Shown in pieces: positions 40,458 through 48,570 of a stretch of 64,000 bases of DNA. The notes under the pieces are model-generated. The model made no database searches. It saw nothing but the letters and a program-made list of their open reading frames with translations, and had not been told where the DNA came from. The stretch is from JAHJDS01 sp964569795. Its GTDB lineage: Bacteria; Desulfobacterota; Desulfarculia; Desulfarculales; JAHJDS01. Location: positions 1 through 64,000 of the forward strand of contig CAZMVB010000004.1 of NCBI GenBank assembly GCA_964569795.1, written 5' to 3'. Both the position numbers and the translations under genes were made by a program. Numbering within the stretch: the first letter of the stretch is position 1; each line of letters begins with the position of its first letter.

Positions 40458-42926
40458 TCATTGCAGATCCATCATGATGAACTGGTAGTACCCCACGCCC
40501 TTTTTCTTGGCCAGCCGGGACTCGACGTCCGGGACCGCCCGGGCCCCGCGGCGATAGACCTCGCCGCCCCGGACGAGGATGCCGGGCGGCACCGGGAACT
40601 TCTCGACCGGGTCGTGGCCCACGGCAAAGGTCATGTAGTCCAGCCAGATGGGCAGGGCGGTTCGGGCCCCGGTCTCTCCCGGCCCGAGGCGATTCTTGGG
40701 GTCGTCGTGACCGACCCACACCCCGGTCACCAGCCGCGGGGTGAAGCCCATGAACCAGGCGTCAATGAGGTTGTCCGTGGTGCCGGTCTTGCCGCAGACG
40801 AACTGTTTGAGGACCCGGGCCCGGGTGGCCGTGCCGTGGGTGACCACCCCGTGCAGCAGGCTGATCATCATGTAATTGACCTCGGGATCGAGTACGGTCC
40901 GGACGACCCGCGCCTTGTTCTCCTCGAGCACCCGCCCGTCGCGATCGACCACCTGGCGCACGAACACCGGCTCGATGAGCTGCCCGCCGTTGGCGAACAC
41001 CGAGTAGGCCCGGGTCGATTCGAACAACCTCACCTCGGCCGTGCCCAGGGCCAGGGACAGATCGTGGACCATGGGCGTGGTGAAGCCGAACTTGCGGGCC
41101 ATGGCGATCACCTTGTCCGGTCCGATGAGGGCCATGAGCTTGACCGCCGGGACGTTGCGGGACTGCTGCAGGGCGACGCGCAGCGTGATCGGCCCCAGGA
41201 ACTTGTGATCGTAGTTCCGGGGCGCCCAGACCGCGGTCCCGCCCCGATGGCGGTAGGCCACCGGCTCGTCCACGACCGTCGAGGTCGGTGCCAGGCCCTG
41301 GGTCAGGGCCGTGGAGTACAGGAACGGCTTGAACGACGAGCCCGGTTGACGGGCCGACTGGGGGTTGGTGGCCCGGTCGAGCTGGGTCACCCGCCACGAC
41401 CGGCCGCCGATCAGGACCTTGACCTGGCCAGTGCCGGTTTGGATGCTGACCAGGGCGGCCTCGACCTCGGGGCGGGGCTTCCGGGTCAGGGCCTGGGAGA
41501 GGCGGCCCTGCCACCCGCCGTCCGGATCCTTTTTCAACAGCCGCACCAGGACCAGGTCCCCAGTTTTCAGCGGCTGGGACGACCGCCGGCGCCACTTCTG
41601 GTAGGCCTTGGGGGCGAAGTCCCGGTCCACCCGCCGGGCCCAGCGCCACTGCTTTTCGGCGATGACCACCCGGAGCTTGCCCCGCCGGGCGGAGAAGGTC
41701 TTGCGTTTGGGATCAAAGGCCTTGATGCGGACCAGGCGGAGCTGATCCGGGACCGGGTCGCCGGTGGCGGCCACCGTCCCCTCGAGACGGGCCGCGGCCG
41801 AGGCCGGGATCGGCCCCCGAAAACCGTGTCTCTGATCATAGGCCCGCAGGCCCCGGTCGATCGCCCGCCGGGCGGCCTGGGTCAGGGCGAGGCTGATCGT
41901 GGTGTAAACCGTCAACCCGCCGGTCTCGACCAGGTCCCGGCCGTATTTCTTGATGAGATACTTGCGGACGTACTCGGCGAAATAAGGGGCCCGGGTTACA
42001 AACAGGTTCCGCCGGGGCCAGATGGTGACCACCGTGTCCTTGGCCCGGCGGTACTGCCCGCGGGTGATGAAGCCCGCCTTGAGCATCCGGCCCAGGACCA
42101 CCAACTGCCTGCGGCGGGCGCGCAGGGCGCAGGCCCGGCGGGCCGGCTTCAGCCACCTCTGGCCACGGGGATCGCAGCCGCGACGCCGCCGGCAGCGGGC
42201 CTGGCGCTTGGCCAGGCAATCGGGCGGGGAGTCGTTGCCCGGGGACCGGGTCATCCCGGCCAGCAGCGCCATCTCGGCCAGATTCAGTTTGTTCAAGGGC
42301 TTGCGGAAGTAGTTCTCGGCGGCCGCGGCCACCCCGTAGGCCCCGTGGCCCAGGTAGATGTGGTTCAGATAGACCCACAGGATGTGATCCTTGCCCAGCT
42401 TTTTTTCCAGGGCATAGGCCAGCCGGACCTCCCGCAGCTTGCGGGCAAAGGTTCTCCGGGGAGAAAGCAGCAGGAGCTTGACCAGTTGCTGGGTGATGGT
42501 CGAGCCCCCCTGGATGACCCGTCCGGCCTGGAGGTTGGCGACCATGGCCCGGATGATGGCCCGGTAGGACACGCCGCCATGGTGGCGGAAGTTGACGTCC
42601 TCGCTGGCGAGGAAGGCGTTCTGGAGCAGGAGGGGGATGCGGCTGATCGGGACCAACCGCCTGTTTTCACGGTATATGTAGGCAATGGGCTGACCGTCGT
42701 CGGCCAGGATGGTGGTCCGGAGCGGCGGCCGGTAATTCTGGATCGGTCCGAAATCGATTTGCACGGCTCGGGCCGCGGGCGCCCCGCCCGCGACCAGGAA
42801 AGGCACCACCAGGATCGCCAGCCAGGACCGCCAGTGGCGCGGTGCGCCCCCGGGTCCGCGATAAATCCGGCTCCATGGGGCGCGGCCCGGGGTAATTTTC
42901 CGGCCAAACAGGTGCATTCGGAACAT
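40458..42926 (-). CDS. Class A penicillin-binding protein (PBP1A-like)
   Basis: Bifunctional peptidoglycan glycosyltransferase/transpeptidase anchored by an N-terminal helix. The GT51 domain shows EDVNFRHHGG and GGSTITQQLVK. The transpeptidase domain has SxxK in PGSSFKPF, SRN in QQSRNVPAV and KTG in CGKTGTT. At the end of the GT51 region sits an odd Arg- and Cys-rich insert of some 40 residues (four cysteines; AKRQARCRRRRGC). The start at MFRMHLFG is chosen because the predicted promoter would initiate inside the longer frame. The length is 822 residues. Confidence 0.9.
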   Translation of the reverse strand: MFRMHLFGRKITPGRAPWSRIYRGPGGAPRHWRSWLAILVVPFLVAGGAPAARAVQIDFGPIQNYRPPLRTTILADDGQPIAYIYRENRRLVPISRIPLLLQNAFLASEDVNFRHHGGVSYRAIIRAMVANLQAGRVIQGGSTITQQLVKLLLLSPRRTFARKLREVRLAYALEKKLGKDHILWVYLNHIYLGHGAYGVAAAAENYFRKPLNKLNLAEMALLAGMTRSPGNDSPPDCLAKRQARCRRRRGCDPRGQRWLKPARRACALRARRRQLVVLGRMLKAGFITRGQYRRAKDTVVTIWPRRNLFVTRAPYFAEYVRKYLIKKYGRDLVETGGLTVYTTISLALTQAARRAIDRGLRAYDQRHGFRGPIPASAAARLEGTVAATGDPVPDQLRLVRIKAFDPKRKTFSARRGKLRVVIAEKQWRWARRVDRDFAPKAYQKWRRRSSQPLKTGDLVLVRLLKKDPDGGWQGRLSQALTRKPRPEVEAALVSIQTGTGQVKVLIGGRSWRVTQLDRATNPQSARQPGSSFKPFLYSTALTQGLAPTSTVVDEPVAYRHRGGTAVWAPRNYDHKFLGPITLRVALQQSRNVPAVKLMALIGPDKVIAMARKFGFTTPMVHDLSLALGTAEVRLFESTRAYSVFANGGQLIEPVFVRQVVDRDGRVLEENKARVVRTVLDPEVNYMMISLLHGVVTHGTATRARVLKQFVCGKTGTTDNLIDAWFMGFTPRLVTGVWVGHDDPKNRLGPGETGARTALPIWLDYMTFAVGHDPVEKFPVPPGILVRGGEVYRRGARAVPDVESRLAKKKGVGYYQFIMMDLQ

Positions 42927-42958
42927 GATCAACGGCAACCCTTGATCTTTACATTCGA

Positions 42959-42987
42959 ATTCTACTATTATCATTCAGGGAGTTCAA
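42959..42987 (-). promoter_or_regulatory. Promoter of the class A PBP gene
   Basis: On the minus strand, TTGAAC (42987-42982) and TAGAAT (42964-42959) are 17 bases apart, with initiation expected near 42952. Confidence 0.55.
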
Positions 42988-43277
42988 ATATTTTTGGGCC
43001 GGACCCAGTGGGCCGGGCCCGGACGGTGAATGGGAAAAATCGAATCATCCCGTCGAGTTTCATTCCCGGTTTTGGAATCGGAGAGGGGCCGAGGATGGTT
43101 TCCGGAATTCAAAGGCATGGAAACCGGGTCAGCGGGTCTTTGGGGGCCGTTTTTGTTGTTTGTTTATTGTGTGATTTGTGCTAGTTATTAAATAGGAAGT
43201 CATGTTGCGTACATCTGGCATGGCCCCTGCTTCGATTTAGGGCCTGGAAGCTCAGGGACTGTGCCAAGGAGTACGTC
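42988..43277. other. Intergenic region between the PBP and ankyrin genes
   Basis: Somewhat AT-richer than its neighbours (TTTTTGTTGTTTGTTTATTG near 43149). It presumably holds the ankyrin gene promoter, but I cannot pick a convincing -35/-10 pair. No gene or repeat is seen. Confidence 0.5.
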
Positions 43278-44021
43278 ATGTCCTGGAAACTCAGTCTGAT
43301 ACCGGCCCTGGTTTTGGGTCTGGTGGTGGCCGCCGGCGGAAACGTCCGGTCGCAGCCGCCGGTCAACCGGAACCACATGGTCGGTCCCCGGCACCCTGGG
43401 CGGCCGCAACCGAATCTGGGACCCGGAGCCCGATTCCGGGTCGTTCCCCGACCGCTTCGTCGGCGCGGACTGCCGCGCCTGCGCCGGCCCCTGCCCCCGA
43501 TCCATCCGCGTTCCCCCCGGGCCTCCTCCCTGCCGCCCCGCCTGCCCCTGGGCCGGCGTGACCTTCGCCGAAGGTGGCTCGGACGATTCCGGCACGGTCG
43601 GCCGCCGGTCTTCCGGCCCCGGCTGCCCGTGGGGAGATACAGCCACGGCGGGCATCTGTTCCCCATGCCCTGGGACCTGGATCGGGTCCGGATGCTGCTC
43701 CGGGCCGATCCCATGGCGGTCAGACGGCGCAACCTCTACGGCGAGACCCTGCTCCACCTGGCGGTGAAGCAGAACCGGCCCGGTCTGGTCAGGGTGCTCT
43801 TGGCCCACGGGGCCTTCATCAACGCCCGGACCCGGTACGGGGCCACGCCGCTTCACTACGCGGCCTATTTCGGACGGCCCCGCATCGCCCGGATGCTGAT
43901 CCGCCACGGGGCCAATGTCAACGCCCGGGACCGCTGGAGCCGGACCGCCCTTCAGGTGGCCGCCCAAAGACGGAAAATGAACGTGTTCGTCATCCTGCGC
44001 CGGATACTCGGCGGGATGTAG
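43278..44021 (+). CDS. Exported ankyrin-repeat protein
   Basis: The 247-residue protein begins with a Sec signal peptide (MSWKLSLIPALVLGLVVAAGG), then about 110 residues rich in Pro and Arg, then three ankyrin repeats: GETLLHLAVKQNRPGLVRVLL, GATPLHYAAYFGRPRIARMLI and RTALQVAAQRRKMNVFVIL. It is probably periplasmic and mediates protein-protein contact; no partner is evident. It is monocistronic, with a strong terminator behind it. Confidence 0.82.
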   Translation: MSWKLSLIPALVLGLVVAAGGNVRSQPPVNRNHMVGPRHPGRPQPNLGPGARFRVVPRPLRRRGLPRLRRPLPPIHPRSPRASSLPPRLPLGRRDLRRRWLGRFRHGRPPVFRPRLPVGRYSHGGHLFPMPWDLDRVRMLLRADPMAVRRRNLYGETLLHLAVKQNRPGLVRVLLAHGAFINARTRYGATPLHYAAYFGRPRIARMLIRHGANVNARDRWSRTALQVAAQRRKMNVFVILRRILGGM

Positions 44022-44046
44022 CCCTCGTCGTTCTCCTCTCTCGATG

Positions 44047-44079
44047 ACGGCCGCCCCTTCAAGGGGCGGCCGTTTTTTT
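44047..44079 (+). terminator. Terminator after the ankyrin gene
   Basis: A 12-base perfect stem (ACGGCCGCCCCT with AGGGGCGGCCGT) is followed by a seven-T tract. The stem could also serve the convergent M15 gene. Confidence 0.85.
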
Positions 44080-44091
44080 GTCATGCAAAAC

Positions 44092-44967
44092 TCACCACCG
44101 GGCCGGACGGCCGTCGGCGGTCAGGAGGCGGGCCAGGGTCAAGAGTTCCGGCCGGAACTCGAAGTGGAACAAGTCGTAATGGCCCCACTTGCCGCCCCAG
44201 ATGAAGCCGTGCCGCTCGAAGACGCGGACGATCGAGTACGGAAATCGTCGGGCCCGGCCCGTCCTGGCCCGGTCCCAGCGCCAGTAACCGCCGGGCCGGG
44301 CGTTGAGGTCGATGGCGATGCCCCAGGCGTGGGGGCTCAACCGCCTGGTCCCGGCGATCCGGCGCCAGCAAAAGGTCCCGCCCCAGGGGAAGACGTATTT
44401 TTTCAAGCCCGGTTCTCGGCGCAGCAGGCGGGCCAGGTCCCGGCCCACCCGGGCCAGGGCCCGGGCCGCCCCGGATCTGGCGTTGAACAAAAGGGTCCGG
44501 CCGCAGAAACGGACCGGGACCAGATTGGCCCTGACCTCGGCGGCCGAGCGGCCGTACACGGCCTTGAAAAAGGCCGCGACCCGGGCCCGGCCCGGATCGA
44601 ACCATCGGTCCGGAGAGTGTTTCGGACGGCCCAGGGGATATGCCTGGGCCAGCATGTCCTGCAGGTCAGGGGCGGCCAGGCGCATGGCCGGCGTCTTGGG
44701 CCGGCCGTCGTCGTACGCCAGGCGGCGGCCGGTCTTGAGCCGGACCCAGACGCGGCCCTGGCGGTCGAACCGGACGCCGGAGATGACCCGGCCGTAGTGA
44801 TAGGCCAGCACGGCCAGATCCAGCCATAACCTGCGGCCGGCCGACCACCAGTTTCCGGCCGAGGAGGCGGCCGACGCACCGGGCCCCATCGCGACCAGGC
44901 AGGCCGCGACCAGCGCCGCCGCCAGCAACCGGCCGGCGCGTCTCGGTTCCGGTCCGCGATCAGTCAT
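44092..44967 (-). CDS. Exported M15-family D-Ala-D-Ala carboxypeptidase-like protein
   Basis: Zinc peptidase of the M15/VanY-like group, expected to trim peptidoglycan cross-bridges or stem peptides. A Sec signal (about residues 9-33, ending ASAASS) leads into the catalytic part with the motifs LSPHAWGIAIDLN near 202 (zinc His and Asp) and HYDLFHFEF near 266. The length is 291 residues. It lies between the ankyrin gene and tRNA-fMet without an evident operon. Confidence 0.85.
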   Translation of the reverse strand: MTDRGPEPRRAGRLLAAALVAACLVAMGPGASAASSAGNWWSAGRRLWLDLAVLAYHYGRVISGVRFDRQGRVWVRLKTGRRLAYDDGRPKTPAMRLAAPDLQDMLAQAYPLGRPKHSPDRWFDPGRARVAAFFKAVYGRSAAEVRANLVPVRFCGRTLLFNARSGAARALARVGRDLARLLRREPGLKKYVFPWGGTFCWRRIAGTRRLSPHAWGIAIDLNARPGGYWRWDRARTGRARRFPYSIVRVFERHGFIWGGKWGHYDLFHFEFRPELLTLARLLTADGRPARW

Positions 44968-44998
44968 CCGGCCCTTTCCCCGGCTATTATTTTCGGCG

Positions 44999-45027
44999 AA
45001 AAAAAAGGCCGGTCAAAATGACCGGCC
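44999..45027 (-). terminator. Terminator of the tRNA-fMet gene
   Basis: On the minus strand a nine-base perfect stem (GGCCGGTCA with TGACCGGCC) is followed by eight T residues, 13 bases past the tRNA CCA. Confidence 0.88.
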
Positions 45028-45039
45028 CGGTTTGGATCG

Positions 45040-45116
<77 letters not shown>

Positions 45117-45130
45117 TCAAACGAAACTTC

Positions 45131-45158
45131 ATGATAACACCTGAGGAACCAATGTCAA
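45131..45158 (-). promoter_or_regulatory. Promoter of tRNA-fMet
   Basis: On the minus strand, TTGACA (45158-45153) and TATCAT (45136-45131) are 16 bases apart. The -35 box overlaps the end of the thioesterase gene. Confidence 0.7.
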
Positions 45159-45571
45159 CCCCCGGCCTCGGCCTGATCCGGGGCCAGGAGGCCCTTGAGA
45201 TCGGTCGGCATCCGGACCATTTTCCCGGTCTGGTCCAGGCAGGCGTGCACGGTGAACCCCTCGGCCAGGACCGTGTCGTCGGCGGGCGACAGGATCCGGT
45301 ACTCGAACCTGATCCGCACCCGGCCGATCTCGGTGATCCTGGTCTCGATGATGATCTCGTCGTCGTACCGGATCGGCCGCAGATACCGGCAGCCGGTCTC
45401 GGTCACCGGGAAGTGAAAGCCGTGGTCCTCGAGTTGCCGGTAGGGATACCCCACCGACCGCATCAGCTCGGCCCGGCCGATCTCGAACCAGCGCAGGTAA
45501 TTGGCGTAATAGGCGAAGCCCATGGGGTCCACGTCGCCGAAGATGATCCGGTAGGGGTGGCGGTGGGCCAT
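45155..45571 (-). CDS. Acyl-CoA thioesterase (4-hydroxybenzoyl-CoA thioesterase/YbgC type)
   Basis: Hotdog-fold thioesterase of 138 residues. The YbgC-type active block DVDPMGFAYYANYLRWFEIGRAELMR lies near the N-terminus, with the catalytic Asp. Substrate range in this family runs from short acyl-CoAs to 4-hydroxybenzoyl-CoA, so it could touch aromatic CoA metabolism, but the genomic position is at the end of an amino-acid operon. It overlaps the ApgM-like gene as ATGA. Confidence 0.87.
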   Translation of the reverse strand: MAHRHPYRIIFGDVDPMGFAYYANYLRWFEIGRAELMRSVGYPYRQLEDHGFHFPVTETGCRYLRPIRYDDEIIIETRITEIGRVRIRFEYRILSPADDTVLAEGFTVHACLDQTGKMVRMPTDLKGLLAPDQAEAGG

Positions 45572-46773
45572 CAGTCAGTCCCCTCGACCAGTCGTGTAAT
45601 CAGTTCGTGGCCGGCCTCGATCATCAGGCCGGTCCGGCCGGCGTCGGCCTCGCTGTACCCCTGGGGGGCGCTTGTGGGCCGGGCCGAGTCACAGATGATG
45701 AAGGGCACCGGGTCGGGGGTGTGGGTCTTGACCGACAGGGGCGTGGCGTGATCGCACATCACCAGCAGCCGGTAGGGGCCCAGATTTTCCAGGCCCTGGA
45801 CCACGGGCCCGACCACCCGGGCGTCAAAGTCGGCGATGGCCCGCAGCTTCAGGTCGAGCTTCCCGGAGTGACCGGCCTCGTCCGGGGCCTCGACGTGGAC
45901 CAGGACCAGGTCCAGCCGGGACAGGGCCGACAAGGCCGCGGCGACCTTGCCGGCGTAGTTGGTGTCCAGCCAGCCGGTGGCCCCCTCGACCAGGATCGTC
46001 TCCAGGCCGGCCAGAACGCCCAGGCCCCGCACCAGATCGACCGCCGAGATCACCGCCCCGCTCAGTCCGAACCGTTCCCTGACGGTCGGCATTTGGGGGC
46101 GGGTCCCCTGGCCCCACAGCCAGATCGAGTTGGCCGGGTTTCGGCCCTCGGCCCGGCGTTTCTGGTTGACCGGATGGTCGGGCAGGATCTCCCAGGACCG
46201 CCGGACCAGGTCGGCCACCAGGGCCGTGTCTCCCCCGGCCCGGAAGAAGCTGCCGACCGATTGCCGGGTGAAGTCGTGGGGCGGCAGGCTCTCGGCCTCC
46301 AGGGGCCCGTGGCGCCAGATCAGCAGGTGGCGATAGCTCACCCCGGGTTTGAACGACCGGCCGTCTTGGCCCAGCCGCTCGTCCAGAACGGCGATCAGCT
46401 GGGCCGCCTCGTCGGTCGTGACGTGGCCGGCCGAGTAGTCGATCATGATCACGTCCGCATCCGACGGCTCGAGGGTGACCAGGTTGCAGCGGAAGGCGAC
46501 CTCGTCCGCAGCCAGCTCGATGCCCTGGCTGGCCGCCTCGATGGGGGCCCGGCCGGTGTGATAGCGGGCCGGGTCATAGCCCAGGATGGACAGGTTGGCC
46601 ACGTCCGAGCCGGGGGGAAATCCCGGCGGCACGGTCCGGACCAGGCCCAGTTGTCCCCGGGCGGCCAGGGCGTCCATGTGGGGGGTGTCGGCCGCCTGCA
46701 AGGGCGTCCGGCCGTCCAGTTCCGGGCGGGGTTCGTCGGCCATGCCGTCGCCGATGAGGATGACGTATTTCAT
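45571..46773 (-). CDS. apgM: ApgM-type cofactor-independent phosphoglycerate mutase or kinase-like enzyme
   Basis: Alkaline-phosphatase-superfamily protein of the archaeal-type phosphoglycerate mutase family. MKYVILIGDGMAD (metal Asp) is at the start, the active-site Ser is in PPGSDVANLSILGYDP, and VHVEAPDEAGHSG and VMCDHATPLSVKTHTPDPVPF provide further metal ligands. The length is 400 residues. The upstream frame continues but homology begins at this ATG. The order aminotransferase-hom-apgM makes a role in homoserine phosphorylation or threonine synthesis as likely as glycolysis; this is inference. Its start overlaps the end of the inserted TOPRIM gene. Confidence 0.85.
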   Translation of the reverse strand: MKYVILIGDGMADEPRPELDGRTPLQAADTPHMDALAARGQLGLVRTVPPGFPPGSDVANLSILGYDPARYHTGRAPIEAASQGIELAADEVAFRCNLVTLEPSDADVIMIDYSAGHVTTDEAAQLIAVLDERLGQDGRSFKPGVSYRHLLIWRHGPLEAESLPPHDFTRQSVGSFFRAGGDTALVADLVRRSWEILPDHPVNQKRRAEGRNPANSIWLWGQGTRPQMPTVRERFGLSGAVISAVDLVRGLGVLAGLETILVEGATGWLDTNYAGKVAAALSALSRLDLVLVHVEAPDEAGHSGKLDLKLRAIADFDARVVGPVVQGLENLGPYRLLVMCDHATPLSVKTHTPDPVPFIICDSARPTSAPQGYSEADAGRTGLMIEAGHELITRLVEGTD

Positions 46774-47414
46774 GGATATACAGACCCAGGTTCCGAAGTG
46801 TCGGACAAAAATTTCAATGCGCGTTCTAGGGTACCAAAGCATGTCACCGGTGGGTTCGCCATCCTTATCAAGTCGAAATCTATCATTTTGGTCATCGGAA
46901 GCTGATGCATAGTTGGCTTGTAGGCATCCCACCCAGGAAACTTACGAGTTATACATTCCTTGACGCCGCGTACCGACTCGGGGTTTCCGTGAAACTCAAC
47001 GCCGGCCTTGAGTCCATTAACTTCAATTCCTTCTTTAGTGACCATATCTCTACCAGCCATTGACGACAAGCAAGGAAGAAATAAGACCTCATATTCCTGA
47101 TACATTAAAACAACGGCCACTGGAAACGGAAGCCCGAGATCCCTGATCCAATCAGCAATCCGGGGGCCAAGCTCGGCCGGACAGGCACCCTCGAAATCGC
47201 AGTCACGAAGGAGTAGCGCGACTTGGCAATTTTCGCGCCGAAGCAATTCACAATATTTTTTCACCCCATTTTCTGTTGTCAGACCGATTCCTCTTATGGC
47301 TTTTGCCCAAGAAGTCAATTGATCCAATTCAAGGTCTCGCCAGAGACGAGCAACCAAATTAGGCGCGGCTGCAACCTCTCCATGACCTTCTACTAAAATT
47401 ATGCCGCGCCTCAT
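46770..47414 (-). CDS. TOPRIM/DUF4276-like protein of a two-gene ATPase system
   Basis: A 214-residue protein with a TOPRIM-like core: a Glu motif at ILVEGHGEV (E9, E13) and a DxD motif at RDCDFEG (D71, D73), as in DUF4276/RloB and OLD-type nuclease partners. It follows the ATPase gene with an ATGA overlap and probably acts as its effector (nuclease or RNase). The region is clearly AT-richer than the flanking operon, a sign of transfer. The stop codon overlaps the apgM start, so the cassette is spliced cleanly between hom and apgM. The family call is moderately sure and the activity is inferred. Confidence 0.72.
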   Translation of the reverse strand: MRRGIILVEGHGEVAAAPNLVARLWRDLELDQLTSWAKAIRGIGLTTENGVKKYCELLRRENCQVALLLRDCDFEGACPAELGPRIADWIRDLGLPFPVAVVLMYQEYEVLFLPCLSSMAGRDMVTKEGIEVNGLKAGVEFHGNPESVRGVKECITRKFPGWDAYKPTMHQLPMTKMIDFDLIRMANPPVTCFGTLERALKFLSDTSEPGSVYP

Positions 47415-48553
47415 TGGTCGGCGGCCCCATCACGTTCGCCAGGCTCAAGTTCGCCGGTTCGCATGAAATCGCCGACTTTAAATAAATCATCTCTGACAAG
47501 TACTCTCTGTTTCTCGTGAATTCGATGAACAGTCGTAATCCCATCTTTTCTCGCCACGACCCGGATATCCTCTACCTTCAATAGGTCTAGAAGCTCGGGA
47601 CTGTGGGTTGTTATTAAAATCTGCTGCACTTGGGAAGCCTGTTTTAAAAAATCGAAAAGAATCGGAATCACACCTGGGTGTATCGTTAGTTCCGGCTCTT
47701 CGATTCCAAGAAGAGTCAATGGCGGGTCCTGGAGCAGCGCTGTCAAAATGCCGGCCATTCTCAGGGTACCATCAGACTCCTGGGCCGATTCAAACCATTT
47801 CTGCCTTGATTCGCTTCCCTTACGTGCCGTTCCATGTCGAAATTCAGTTACTAAATATCCGCCAGCTTGTTTACTCCTGAAATCGTCAAGATCGCCCACT
47901 ACTTTTGCTAAGGCCGCTTTCAACTGCGCTGCCGATCTGCCCTTTTTCAGAATCCTGACGACGTCACCCCAGTTAGAACCGTGTTCATCCATCGGACGTG
48001 TGGGGTCTGGTTTCTGCGGCTCACGGAGAGTGTCCGGGAAGATACTATAAACGGCAATATTCTTGATGTGATCTACCAGTGGTTTAAATCTCAGGTCGCC
48101 AGCGATAACAGGAAGGACTAAGCTCATTGGTTCGATTTGGGGGCGCAGGTCCTTTGGACCAGTTAGCCATTTCTGTGATTCGACAGCGAACTCGGACTGA
48201 TCACCGAGAGGCCCAAACCTTGCCCTTTCCCGCTTTACTTGGTATTCGTCTGCTCTCGAACCTGTTATTTCAAAATCATAGAATCCTTCCTTGTCATCTA
48301 CAATCAGGTTGACAGCCAGTTTCATGTTGTAGGGGTGGCCCGGGCTCCATCGTCGAACTGATTTAATACCTCCACGGCGGGAGATGGACGGCTCCAATCC
48401 CTGGCGCATGATATCAGCAAGGAATCGAAATACATCGGCGATATTACTCTTGCCCGAACCATTGACTCCTACCAAGGCCGTGAGTGGCCTTAAGGTCAGG
48501 TGAACATTATCTCCAAGACTGCGGTAATTGCTGACCGTGAGTTTGGTAATCAC
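47411..48553 (-). CDS. AAA-family ATPase (OLD/AAA_21-like) of a probable defence pair
   Basis: SMC/ABC-like ATPase of 380 residues. The Walker A GVNGSGKSN lies at residues 29-37. The Walker B region is TLLGIEEPELTIHPG near 280, and the H-loop is TTHSPELLDLL near 317. The N-terminal block LTVSNYRSLGDNV is typical of AAA_15/AAA_21 proteins in anti-phage systems (PARIS, AbiL, OLD, retron-type). A GTG start has GGGAGG upstream. Base composition is visibly lower in GC than the flanking genes. A defence role is inferred from architecture and transfer signs. Confidence 0.78.
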   Translation of the reverse strand: MITKLTVSNYRSLGDNVHLTLRPLTALVGVNGSGKSNIADVFRFLADIMRQGLEPSISRRGGIKSVRRWSPGHPYNMKLAVNLIVDDKEGFYDFEITGSRADEYQVKRERARFGPLGDQSEFAVESQKWLTGPKDLRPQIEPMSLVLPVIAGDLRFKPLVDHIKNIAVYSIFPDTLREPQKPDPTRPMDEHGSNWGDVVRILKKGRSAAQLKAALAKVVGDLDDFRSKQAGGYLVTEFRHGTARKGSESRQKWFESAQESDGTLRMAGILTALLQDPPLTLLGIEEPELTIHPGVIPILFDFLKQASQVQQILITTHSPELLDLLKVEDIRVVARKDGITTVHRIHEKQRVLVRDDLFKVGDFMRTGELEPGERDGAADQ

Positions 48554-48570
48554 TTTTTATTCCTCCCGAT

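Noticed and set aside
40461..43184. Long plus-strand frame opposite the class A PBP gene
   Set aside because: The PBP has all catalytic motifs; the opposite frame shows only His/Gln/Gly/Asp-rich shadow sequence.
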